A stretch of 38,679 nucleotides of DNA, taken from assembly GCA_011773845.1 (NCBI GenBank), contig WVWV01000131.1:17770-56448 (forward strand). The letters run 5' to 3'. Within the stretch, counting starts at the first letter, position 1. Each line of letters starts with the position of its first letter. The position numbers and the translations under genes are program-made. Positions 17,171-26,508 of the stretch are shown here, piece by piece. The stretch comes from Lysobacterales bacterium. GTDB lineage: Bacteria > Pseudomonadota > Gammaproteobacteria > Xanthomonadales > SZUA-36. The notes beneath the pieces are model-generated. The model saw nothing but the letters and a program-made list of their open reading frames with translations, was not told where the DNA came from and ran no database searches.

Positions 17171-17518
17171 ATGAGGAGACGATTCGCCGGGGCCATCCTG
17201 TCCCTCGGGCTGGTCGCGACGGCCGGCGGGCAGGACAATGGCGAGCAGGCGGGCGACCCCGCCGCGCCGCCCCCGCTGCCGCCGAAAGTGCAGGGTGAGC
17301 AGTTCGAGCCCACCGTGATCATCCGCCGCGAGGAGGAGCGGTTGGTCGAGGAGTACAGCATCCAGGGCCGCGTGTACATGGTCAAGATTACGCCGGTCAA
17401 GGGGCCGCCATATTATTACCTCGACACCGACGGCGACGGGCAGCTGGAGTTGCAGCCCGGCAAGGAGGCCCTCGAGCCGGTCCGACCTGCCTACTGGAAG
17501 GTCAAGGAGTGGGATTGA
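17171..17518 (+). CDS. DUF2782 domain-containing exported protein
   Basis: This is a small secreted or periplasmic protein of unknown function. DUF2782 genes are regularly found beside polA in gammaproteobacteria. The ATG at 17171 follows GGAGAG and gives 115 residues. An N-terminal signal peptide (RRRFAGAILSLGLVATAGG) is followed by a Pro-rich linker (DPAAPPPLPPKVQG). The conserved domain follows: EPTVIIRREEERLVEEYSIQ, GRVYMVKITPVKGPPYYY and DTDGDGQLE. No catalytic motif is visible. The TRAP permease gene begins 4 bp after the stop, so they are probably co-transcribed. An in-frame start at 17117 is less likely because it would bury the signal peptide. Confidence 0.87.
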   Translation: MRRRFAGAILSLGLVATAGGQDNGEQAGDPAAPPPLPPKVQGEQFEPTVIIRREEERLVEEYSIQGRVYMVKITPVKGPPYYYLDTDGDGQLELQPGKEALEPVRPAYWKVKEWD

Positions 17519-17522
17519 CGCC

Positions 17523-18032
17523 ATGGGGCGGAGCCGGGCGATGGGGGGCTTGGAGCGGCTGATTGCGGCCCTGGGCCGTGCCGTCGCATGGCTGACCCTG
17601 GTCATGGTGCTGGTGACGGTGTGCATCGTGGTGCTGCGCTACGGGTTCAACCTGGGCTGGATCTGGCTGCAGGAATCCGTGGTGTACATGCACGCTGCGG
17701 TGTTCATGCTGGCTGCCGCATGGACCCTGCAGGATGACGGCCACGTGCGGGTCGACATTTTCTACCGCGAGCGCAGCGATGCCTACCGCGACTGGGTGAA
17801 CCTCGCCGGGTACCTGTTCCTGCTCATGCCGTTTTGTGTCTGTCTCATGGTCATGGGCTGGGAATACGTGGCGGCCTCCTGGCGCCTGCTCGAAGGCTCC
17901 CGGGAAGCCGGCGGCCTGCCCACGGTGTACCTGCTGAAATCACTGATCCTGTTGATGCCTGCGCTGCTGCTCGCGCAGGCACTGTGTGCCGGCGTCGCGG
18001 CCATCGGCAGGCTCCGCGCCGAACCGGGCTGA
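17523..18032 (+). CDS. TRAP transporter small permease (DctQ-like), lone subunit
   Basis: DctQ proteins are the four-helix membrane subunit of TRAP transporters, which import organic acids with a Na+ gradient and a periplasmic binding protein. This protein has 169 residues with four hydrophobic segments at about 22-42, 53-72, 95-118 and 135-158. The family core is clear: WIWLQESVVYMHAAVFMLAA and LQDDGHVRVDIFYR. The large permease (DctM) and binding protein (DctP) that normally accompany it are absent: trmH begins 10 bp downstream. It is complete, with no sign of truncation. It may have a partner elsewhere or a separate role. An alternative ATG lies at 17541. Confidence 0.88.
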   Translation: MGRSRAMGGLERLIAALGRAVAWLTLVMVLVTVCIVVLRYGFNLGWIWLQESVVYMHAAVFMLAAAWTLQDDGHVRVDIFYRERSDAYRDWVNLAGYLFLLMPFCVCLMVMGWEYVAASWRLLEGSREAGGLPTVYLLKSLILLMPALLLAQALCAGVAAIGRLRAEPG

Positions 18033-18042
18033 TCGCAGCGGG

Positions 18043-18711
18043 GTGACTCCGGAGCGGCGACGAACCGTGGACCGGGTGCTGGCGCTGCGCCAGCCCGACC
18101 TCACCGTGCTGGCCGAGCGCCTGCACAAGCCCCGCAATCTCTCCGCCGTCATCCGGACCTGCGACGCCGTGGGCATTGACGAGGTGCACGTTGTTCCGGG
18201 TGACGAGACGCCACGCAAGCACTGGCATACCTCCCAGGGCGCCGAGAAGTGGGTGGCGGTGCGAGCGCACTCCGACGTGGCCGCAGCTGTGAAATGGTTG
18301 CGCAGGCGCGGTTTCCAGCTACTGGCGGCGCACGTTTGTGATGGCGGGATCGACTACCGCGAAGCCGACTATACGCAACCCACCGCGCTGGTCATGGGCA
18401 CGGAGGCGTTCGGGGTCAGTGATGAGGCCCTGCGACTGGCGGACCAGGCAATCTTCGTGCCGATGATGGGCATGAGCCAGTCACTCAACGTCTCGGTCGC
18501 GTGCGCGGTGGTGCTGTACGAGGCGCAGCGTCAGCGGCAGGTGGCCGGCTTGTACCACGAGCGGCGCCTGGAGGATGCCCGCTACCACCACTTGCGTTTC
18601 CAATGGCTGCATCCCAAGCTGGCCCGGTATTGCCGCGAGCGGGACCTCGACTATCCGCCGCTGGACGAGGACGGGAACCTGGCCGGGCCCATGCCCCGCC
18701 CTGCGGACCCT

Positions 18712-18723
<12 letters not shown>
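18043..18723 (+). CDS. trmH: tRNA (guanosine(18)-2'-O)-methyltransferase TrmH
   Basis: TrmH (SpoU) 2'-O-methylates G18 in the D-loop of tRNAs. It is a SPOUT methyltransferase with a deep trefoil knot. I chose the GTG at 18043 (TPERRRTVDRVLALRQPDLT), which matches the N-terminus of E. coli TrmH and gives 226 residues. The three SpoU motifs are present: HKPRNLSAVIRTCDAVG with the catalytic Arg, ALVMGTEAFGVSDEALRLAD, and VPMMGMSQSLNVSVACAVVL. The C-terminal extension (about 165-226) matches the family's tRNA-binding helices. Its 3' end overlaps the convergent aroE by 12 bp, with no terminator between them. Confidence 0.95.
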
Positions 18724-20582
<1,859 letters not shown>

Positions 20583-21206
20583 TCAGTTCGCGGCAGGCCC
20601 TTGCGGCTGCGTATCGAGGCCAAACCACCGGCTCAGCATGGTGACCAGCTCCTCCAGGCCATCGCCCGTGCTGGCCGAGAATACCTGGACACTGGCGCCG
20701 GCGGGAAGCTGGCGGCGAACGGCGAGCAGGGTGGACTGGCGGGGGCCTCGTTTCAGCTTGTCGGCCTTGGTGAGCAGTACATGGCAGGGAATGCCCGCGA
20801 CATCGCACCATTGCAGCATCTGAAGGTCGAAGGGCTTCAGTGGATGACGGATGTCCATCACCAGGACCACGCCGCACAGGCTTTTCCTTCCCTCGAAGTA
20901 CTTTTGCATCAGCCGTTGCCAATGGTGTTTCAGCGCCTTCGGCACCCGTGCGTAGCCGTAGCCGGGCAGGTCCGCGATCCGCCGCTCGCCATCGAGTTCG
21001 AAGATGACGATCTGGCGGGTGCGGCCCGGGGTCTTGCTGGTGCGTGCCAGCGACTTTTGCCCGGTCAGCGTGTTGATCGCGCTCGATTTGCCGGCATTGG
21101 AACGCCCGGCGATGGCGATCTCGATGCCGCTGTCCACAGGCAGTTGGCGCAACTCGTGGGCGCTCAGCGCATAGCGGGCGCTGCGAAATGGGTTGACGCT
21201 GGCCAT
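20583..21206 (-). CDS. engB: Ribosome biogenesis GTPase EngB (YihA/YsxC)
   Basis: EngB is an essential GTPase in 50S subunit assembly. The ATG at 21206 (ASVNPFRSARYALSAHELRQ) matches the usual family start and gives 207 residues. G motifs are G1 IAGRSNAGKSSAINTL, G2 region ARTSKTPGRTRQI, G3 IADLPGYGYARVP, G4 LLTKADKLKR and G5 FSAS. A longer in-frame start at 21284 is unlikely because it would cover the divergent promoter region. It is divergent from cytochrome c4, the conserved polA-engB-cc4-dsbA association, although polA is here separated from engB by trmH, aroE and hemB. Confidence 0.96.
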   Translation of the reverse strand: MASVNPFRSARYALSAHELRQLPVDSGIEIAIAGRSNAGKSSAINTLTGQKSLARTSKTPGRTRQIVIFELDGERRIADLPGYGYARVPKALKHHWQRLMQKYFEGRKSLCGVVLVMDIRHPLKPFDLQMLQWCDVAGIPCHVLLTKADKLKRGPRQSTLLAVRRQLPAGASVQVFSASTGDGLEELVTMLSRWFGLDTQPQGPAAN

Positions 21207-21237
21207 ATGAGCGAATTCCGTCGGCAGTTCCGGTGGC

Positions 21238-21266
21238 TGGAATGACGCCTGGTAAACCGGGATAAT
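21238..21266 (+). promoter_or_regulatory. Probable cytochrome c4 promoter, divergent with engB
   Basis: GATAAT (21261-21266) is a five-of-six -10 box, with TGGAAT (21238-21243) 17 bp upstream as a weak -35. On the opposite strand the same stretch reads TATTAT, a possible engB -10, so the two promoters probably overlap. The cytochrome c4 ATG at 21314 has GGAGAA just upstream. Confidence 0.4.
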
Positions 21267-21313
21267 ACCGCCCGGTTCGATCATTGTACGCATACCGCCC
21301 CGGAGAACGTGAG

Positions 21314-21937
21314 ATGAAGCTTTCCCTGCAGGTCCTGGCCGGCATGATGCTGTCGCTGGCCGTGACCGCGAACGCGGCCGACGTGGCCGCCGGCAAGGAC
21401 AAGGCCGGCATGTGTGCCGCCTGCCATGGCATCGACGGTAACAGCACCGTGGCCCTGTGGCCGCGGCTGGCGGGGCAGCATGCCGCTTACCTGGAGCGGC
21501 ACCTGAAGCTGATCCAGTCCGGTGCCCGGTCCGTGCCGGAAATGGCGGGTATCGCGGCCGTGCTGACCGAGCAGGACATGGCCGACCTGGCGGCGTATTA
21601 CGCGGCGCAGCAACCGGCGCCGGCGGTGGCCGACGCCGCACTGGTCGCCGCCGGCGAACTGTTGTATCGGGCCGGTAACCCGGACACCCGGATCCCGGCC
21701 TGCATGGCCTGCCACGGGCCCGCGGGTGAGGGCAATCCGCTGGCCGGGTACCCGGCGCTGGCCGGCCAGCATGCGGCCTATACCGCGCGCATGCTGAATC
21801 GCTACAAGGACGGCGAGCGCTGGGGCGCAGAGGATGCCGCCAGCGGCGTCATGGTGGGTGTCGCCCGCTATCTGAGCGATGCCGAGATCGAAGCGGTGGC
21901 CAGCTACATTCAGGGACTGTACAGCCAGGCCGAATAA
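21314..21937 (+). CDS. Dihaem cytochrome c4
   Basis: Cytochrome c4 is a periplasmic, usually membrane-associated, dihaem electron carrier that can donate to cbb3-type oxidases. It has 207 residues. A signal peptide ends near ANA-AD (residues 20-22). Two class I cytochrome c domains follow: haem 1 at C34-A-A-C-H38 and haem 2 at C130-M-A-C-H134. Both halves share the GQHAAY motif (RLAGQHAAYLERHLK and ALAGQHAAYTARMLN), showing internal duplication. Gene order engB / cc4 - dsbA is conserved in gammaproteobacteria. A short GC stem AACCGCC/GGCGGTT (21958-21974) follows the stop and has only a weak T-rich flank. Confidence 0.95.
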   Translation: MKLSLQVLAGMMLSLAVTANAADVAAGKDKAGMCAACHGIDGNSTVALWPRLAGQHAAYLERHLKLIQSGARSVPEMAGIAAVLTEQDMADLAAYYAAQQPAPAVADAALVAAGELLYRAGNPDTRIPACMACHGPAGEGNPLAGYPALAGQHAAYTARMLNRYKDGERWGAEDAASGVMVGVARYLSDAEIEAVASYIQGLYSQAE

Positions 21938-22011
21938 ACTCGGGTGCAGGGCAGTGGAACCGCCGGCGGCGGTTGCGGTCATTTTAACGGGCAGGCGGCA
22001 GGAGAGGTTGG

Positions 22012-22677
22012 ATGAAACACTTGGCACTGATGGGTACGCTGCTGTGGATGTGTGGCGCTGGTTCGGCATGGGCGCAGGCCGAAACCCAGGAGCCCTTCCA
22101 GGAGGGCGTGCATTACGTCCGGATCGACCAGGCGCCGGCGCCCCGGGACATCGTCGAGGTCACCGAGGTGTTCAGCTACCGGTGCTCCCACTGCAACACC
22201 TTCGAGCCCTACATGCAAGCCTGGAACGCCCGCAAGCCGGCCGGCGTGGAACTGACCCGCATCCCCGTGGTGTTCGGCCGCCGGGACTGGGAGCTCTACG
22301 CACGCGCATACGTCACCGCCAGCGTGATGGGCATCGCGGAGCAAACCCACGTGCCGATGATGGATGCCATCTGGAAGGAACGCCGCGACATGCGCAGCAT
22401 GGAGGCACTGGCGGACTTCTACGCCGGTTTCGGCGTCACCCGCGAGCAGTTTCTCGCTACCGCCGAGTCGTTCGCGGTGGACGCGCAGATGCGGCGCGAG
22501 CAGCGCCAGGTGCAGATCTACGGGGTGACCGGCACGCCGACCCTGATCGTCAACGGCCAGTTCCGCGTGGCCGGCAACCAGGCCGTTCCGAGCTACGACG
22601 ACATGCTCCGGGTGGTCGACTACCTGGTTGCCCGTGAACTCGCGGCGTTGGAGTCCACGCCCGCCGCCGATTCGTGA
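22012..22677 (+). CDS. dsbA: Thiol:disulfide interchange protein DsbA
   Basis: DsbA introduces disulfide bonds into periplasmic proteins. It has 221 residues. A signal peptide ends at AWA-QA (about residue 21). A thioredoxin fold with a helical insertion follows. The active site reads C58-S-H-C61; the textbook E. coli motif is CPHC, so the dipeptide differs at the first position. The cis-Pro loop VTGTPTLIVNGQFRV is normal. A good ribosome-binding site AGGAGAGG (22000-22007) precedes the ATG. DsbA, placed right after cytochrome c4, probably also serves c-type cytochrome maturation in the periplasm (inference). The TauE/SafE gene converges on it with a 10 bp gap and no terminator. Confidence 0.94.
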   Translation: MKHLALMGTLLWMCGAGSAWAQAETQEPFQEGVHYVRIDQAPAPRDIVEVTEVFSYRCSHCNTFEPYMQAWNARKPAGVELTRIPVVFGRRDWELYARAYVTASVMGIAEQTHVPMMDAIWKERRDMRSMEALADFYAGFGVTREQFLATAESFAVDAQMRREQRQVQIYGVTGTPTLIVNGQFRVAGNQAVPSYDDMLRVVDYLVARELAALESTPAADS

Positions 22678-22687
22678 GACGGCTCGG

Positions 22688-23464
22688 CTAAGCCAGCATG
22701 CGGGCGGCGACCAGGAGCAGGAACGCTCCGAACACCCGCCGCACCACCACCGGGCGACTGCGGTGCACGAGTCGGGCGCCCAGCGGGGCGGTGGCCACGC
22801 TGAACAGGACGACGCCCACCAGCGCCGGCAGGTGCACATAGCCCAGCACCCATCGATCGCCGCCGGCGGGGCCGATGGCGATGAACATCACCGTGCCGGC
22901 CAGCGCGATCGGGTAGCCACAGGCAGCTGCGGTGGCCACCGCGCGTGGTGCCCGGCAGCCATGCCAGAGCAGCCACGGCACGGTCATGCTGCCGCCCCCG
23001 ATACCCACCAGGCTGGAAATACCGCCGATCACGTAACCCGTGAAGGTCATGGGCAGCGAGCCGGGCAGCGATCGCTGGCCATCGACCTCACGGCCCGACG
23101 CGAGGTGCAGGCCCGCCACCAGGGCGAACCCGCCGAACACGGCCGCCAGGTGGTCGCTGCTCAAATGGCCGGCCAGCAACACGCCGCTGACCGCTCCGGC
23201 CAGCAGGCCCGGCGTCAGGGTGCGGGTCACCCGCCAGTCGATGGCGCCGGCGCGGTGATGCGCGACGACCGAACTCAGCGAGGTGAATAGCATGGTTGCC
23301 AGCGAGGTGGCCACCGCCGTGTGCACGGCCATCGTGGACAGGCCCGGGTGCTGGGTGAACAGCCAGGTCAGCGCGGGGACCAACACCAGGCCGCCGCCAA
23401 TGCCGAGATAACCCGCCAGGAAACCGGCGGTACTCCCGATCAGGGCATAAGCCAGCCAGGTCAT
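22688..23464 (-). CDS. TauE/SafE family membrane permease
   Basis: TauE/SafE proteins are membrane permeases proposed to export sulfite, sulfoacetate or related anions. This one has 258 residues and about seven to eight hydrophobic segments. The two family repeats each carry a glycine motif: GFLAGYLGIGGGLVLVPAL at residues 14-32 and GGISSLVGIGGGSMTVPWLL near 150-170. A His-rich cytoplasmic stretch SSVVAHHRAGAIDWR is typical. The substrate cannot be inferred because no sulfur gene is nearby. It is convergent with dsbA and divergent from the lytic transglycosylase. Confidence 0.9.
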   Translation of the reverse strand: MTWLAYALIGSTAGFLAGYLGIGGGLVLVPALTWLFTQHPGLSTMAVHTAVATSLATMLFTSLSSVVAHHRAGAIDWRVTRTLTPGLLAGAVSGVLLAGHLSSDHLAAVFGGFALVAGLHLASGREVDGQRSLPGSLPMTFTGYVIGGISSLVGIGGGSMTVPWLLWHGCRAPRAVATAAACGYPIALAGTVMFIAIGPAGGDRWVLGYVHLPALVGVVLFSVATAPLGARLVHRSRPVVVRRVFGAFLLLVAARMLA

Positions 23465-23505
23465 TCGCCGTCGCCCGCGCCCGCGCCGCGCGTTCCGATC
23501 ACTGC

Positions 23506-23534
23506 TTGCTGCCGACCGGGAGTTTGCATAAATT
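23506..23534 (+). promoter_or_regulatory. Weak candidate promoter for slt
   Basis: TTGCTG (23506-23511) and TAAATT (23529-23534) are spaced by 17 bp in the 81 bp gap between the divergent TauE/SafE gene and slt. Both hexamers match the consensus only partly. The start site would lie very close to the slt ATG at 23546, leaving little leader and no clear Shine-Dalgarno sequence. Confidence 0.25.
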
Positions 23535-23545
23535 TAGAGCCGCCG

Positions 23546-25570
23546 ATGAAGACGAACGTGCCCGCAAGCATAACCCACCGCGTCAGCCGGCCCTACCTGC
23601 GTCGATTCGGGCAAGTCGCCCTGGCGCTGCTGCTGGGTTGCCAACTGCCTGCCACAGCGCTTGCTGCGGGGGACGAGCGGGAACGATTCCGCCAGGCGTG
23701 GGGTGCCGCCAGCCACGGGGACCACGCTCGATTCCGGGAACTGAGTCGGGGGCTGGAGGGCTACCTCCTGTTTCCCTACCTGCGATACGAGGACCTGCGG
23801 GAACGTCGCGCGCGCGCGCCGGCGGCGGAGTTGGCGGCGTTCCTGGATGCCCACCGGGAGTGGGCCTTTACGGACGGCTTGCGTAATGCCTGGCTGAAGT
23901 CGCTGGCCCAACGGCGGCTGTGGCAGGACCTGATGGCGCACGGTGGCGGCAGCGCGGACACCGAGATTCGCTGCCACCTGGCCCGGGCCAGGATCGAGCT
24001 GGGCCTCACTGCCGAGCTGCTGTCCGAGGTGCAAGCCCTGTGGGCGGTGGGCCGGTCCCAGCCCGATGCCTGCGACCCGGCCTTCAAATGGTTGCGGGAC
24101 GAGGATGGCATCACCCCGGCGTTGGCGTGGGAGCGTGTGCGGCTGGCAATGCTGGCCGGCAACCCACGGTTCACGCTGTACCTGGCCCGCTTCATTCCGG
24201 CCGCGGAGCGGGTCTGGCTGGAGCGGTGGCAGAAGCTGAACGCGGAGCGCTACCGGGGTCTGCAGCAGGCCCGCCACTGGCCGGACCGTGACCTGCCACG
24301 CATGATTGCCGCCATCTCCCTGCAGCGCCTGGCCAGTTACGATGCGGCCCAGGCGATGGGCGCGTTCCGCGTGCTCGACGGTCATTTCCAGTGGGAGGCC
24401 GGCGTGCGCGGCGCGACGGTGCGCGAAATCGCCCTCCAGGCTGCCGTTTCGCTGGCCCCCGACACTTCCGACATGATGCGCGAGGTGCCGGACAGTCACC
24501 GCGACCCGCAACTGCTGGAATGGTGGGCGCGACAGGCCTTGTCGGCCGGCGACTGGACCAGTCTGCAGCGCTTGATCGGGCAGTTGCCCGCCGAATCGCG
24601 CACTGACGGTCGTTGGCGTTACTGGCTCGCGATCGCGCACCTGGAACAGGGTCGGCAGGCGGAGGGTATCGCCGGGTTGCACGAACTGGCACTGGACACC
24701 AGTTACTACGCGTTCCTGGCGGCCGATCGGTTGCAGCACCCGTATACCATCTGTCCGCGCGAACCGGAATTCGACCGCGAAGCCATCCGGGTGCTCGGAC
24801 AGCGGGACGACCTCCAGCGGGCCCTCGAACTCAGGGCGGTGGGGTTGCATGACTGGGCGGTTGCCGAATGGTCGCGGGCCGCCGGCCGGCTCAGCCGGGA
24901 CGAGCTGCCAGTGGCCGCTGCCGTGGCCCACGAAGCCGGCTGGCATGACCGGGCGATCCATGCGCTGGGCGACAGCGGCGAATTACGCTACTACGCCTGG
25001 CGGTTCCCGATGCCCTGGCAAAGCGAGGTTGCCCGGGAGGCCAACCGCCAGCAACTGGACCCGGCCTGGGTGTTCGGGGTGATGCGCTCGGAGAGTGCGC
25101 TGATGGAATCCGCCCGCTCCCCGGCCGGAGCAATGGGCCTGATGCAGGTCATGCCGAATACCGCGAGGCGCCTGGCCCGGTCGCATGGGCTTGCGTATAC
25201 CGGGCGCAGCCAGCTGCGCGATGGCGAACAGAACATCCGCTTCGGCACCACCTTCATGCGCGAGCTGATGGACCGGTTCGAGCAGAACCCGGTGCTGGTC
25301 ATGGGCGCCTACAATGCAGGTCCGCGGGCGGTTGAACGCTGGCTGAGTTCACGGCCAAGCCACGACACGGAGGCCTGGATCGAAACCCTGCCCTATTACG
25401 AGACGCGCGATTACATACCGCGCGTGCTGGCATTCACGGCCATCTATGACTGGCAGATCAACCAGAAAGTACAGCGCATCTCCAGCCGAATGCCGGGCAT
25501 CGATTCCGGTACCATAGGCAACCCGGAAACAGCCGAGGTGGTGTGTCTGGCCGCCCGCCAGGATGCCTAG
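23546..25570 (+). CDS. slt: Soluble lytic murein transglycosylase (Slt70-like)
   Basis: Slt cleaves the MurNAc-GlcNAc bond of peptidoglycan and forms 1,6-anhydroMurNAc. The ATG at 23546 gives 674 residues. After a basic n-region comes a signal peptide (VALALLLGCQLPATALAAG). A long alpha-superhelical U and L domain covers about 40-485. The C-terminal SLT domain has catalytic Glu E516 in GVMRSESALMES, then SPAGAMGLMQVMPNTARRLA and VMGAYNAGPRAVERWL. GCQL is a possible lipobox, but the AxA site 10 residues later fits ordinary cleavage. The next gene starts 2 bp after the stop, so the two are probably an operon with cca. Confidence 0.95.
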   Translation: MKTNVPASITHRVSRPYLRRFGQVALALLLGCQLPATALAAGDERERFRQAWGAASHGDHARFRELSRGLEGYLLFPYLRYEDLRERRARAPAAELAAFLDAHREWAFTDGLRNAWLKSLAQRRLWQDLMAHGGGSADTEIRCHLARARIELGLTAELLSEVQALWAVGRSQPDACDPAFKWLRDEDGITPALAWERVRLAMLAGNPRFTLYLARFIPAAERVWLERWQKLNAERYRGLQQARHWPDRDLPRMIAAISLQRLASYDAAQAMGAFRVLDGHFQWEAGVRGATVREIALQAAVSLAPDTSDMMREVPDSHRDPQLLEWWARQALSAGDWTSLQRLIGQLPAESRTDGRWRYWLAIAHLEQGRQAEGIAGLHELALDTSYYAFLAADRLQHPYTICPREPEFDREAIRVLGQRDDLQRALELRAVGLHDWAVAEWSRAAGRLSRDELPVAAAVAHEAGWHDRAIHALGDSGELRYYAWRFPMPWQSEVAREANRQQLDPAWVFGVMRSESALMESARSPAGAMGLMQVMPNTARRLARSHGLAYTGRSQLRDGEQNIRFGTTFMRELMDRFEQNPVLVMGAYNAGPRAVERWLSSRPSHDTEAWIETLPYYETRDYIPRVLAFTAIYDWQINQKVQRISSRMPGIDSGTIGNPETAEVVCLAARQDA

Positions 25571-25572
25571 AG

Positions 25573-26508
25573 ATGCGGATCGTTTTGATTGGTGGCAGTG
25601 GATTTCTGGGCCGGTTCGTGGTGCGGGAACTGGTCGCGGACGGGCACCTGTGCACGGTGCTGACCCGCAGCACCCGGCGGGCCCGGTCGTTCGCCCTGCA
25701 ACCCGGCGCCCGGGTCGCTTGCGCGGATGTCTATGCGGTCGAGGAACTGGTCCGCCAGATGGACGGAGCGGGCGCCGTCGTGAGCATGGCAGGCATACTC
25801 AATGAACGCGGGTTCAGCGGCAAGGGCTTCCGCCGGGTGCACGTGGAGCTGGTCAAAGGCATCATTGAGGCAGCGGCACGCGCCGGGGTCCGACGCTTGT
25901 TGCATGTCAGCGCGCTCAACGCCGGCAAGGGCACCAGCCATTACCTGCAGACCAAGGGCGAGGCCGAGGAATTGATCCGCCAGTCGGGGCTGGATTACAC
26001 CATCTTCCAGCCATCCGTAATCTTCGGTGAGGGCGACCAGTTCTTCAATCGCTTTGCCGACCTGCTCCGGTGGACGCCGGTGCTGCCGCTGGCCTGCCCG
26101 GATGCGCGCTTGCAGCCGGTGTTTGCCGGTGACGTCGCCGCGGCCATGGCCGCGGCGCTGGAGGATTCCGGCGCCGTCGGCCGCAGCTACCAATTGGCCG
26201 GTCCGCGCGTGTTCACGCTGCAAGAGCTGGTGCAATGGACCGCCCGAGCGATCGGGCGGCGAACGTGGGTGCCGGGTTTGCCGCCGGTGCTTTCCAGGTT
26301 GCAGGGCCTGGTCATGGACTGGGTGCCCGGCAAGCCGTTTTCCAGCGACAACTACCGCTCGTTGCAGACGGACAATGTGGCCGATCGCAATGCGCTTGAA
26401 CATTTCGGCATTGTGCCCGGTTCGGTGGCAAGCATCGTTCCGGACTACCTGGGGACCTCGATTCACCAGCGGCGATTGAGTGAAATCCGAAAACAGGCCC
26501 GGCGCTGA
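25573..26508 (+). CDS. NAD(P)-binding SDR, complex I NDUFA9-like
   Basis: This is an atypical/extended short-chain dehydrogenase of the group related to mitochondrial NDUFA9. It has 311 residues. The Rossmann motif is at the N-terminus (MRIVLIGGSGFLGRFVVREL), and the Gly-rich GGSGFLG fits NAD(P). VHVELVKGIIEAAARAGVRR and HYLQTKGEAEELIRQSGL follow; the Y-x-x-x-K pattern survives only as YLQTK. FQPSVIFGEGDQFFNRFADL is the typical family block. Such genes lie beside slt and cca in related genomes, and their exact substrate is unknown. The ATG at 25573 follows slt by 2 bp, and the stop overlaps the cca start as TGATG. Confidence 0.9.
   Translation: MRIVLIGGSGFLGRFVVRELVADGHLCTVLTRSTRRARSFALQPGARVACADVYAVEELVRQMDGAGAVVSMAGILNERGFSGKGFRRVHVELVKGIIEAAARAGVRRLLHVSALNAGKGTSHYLQTKGEAEELIRQSGLDYTIFQPSVIFGEGDQFFNRFADLLRWTPVLPLACPDARLQPVFAGDVAAAMAAALEDSGAVGRSYQLAGPRVFTLQELVQWTARAIGRRTWVPGLPPVLSRLQGLVMDWVPGKPFSSDNYRSLQTDNVADRNALEHFGIVPGSVASIVPDYLGTSIHQRRLSEIRKQARR

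Noticed and set aside
21207-21284. Longer EngB N-terminus starting at 21284
   Set aside because: The extra residues do not look like EngB and would cover the divergent promoter hexamers; the start at 21206 matches the family.
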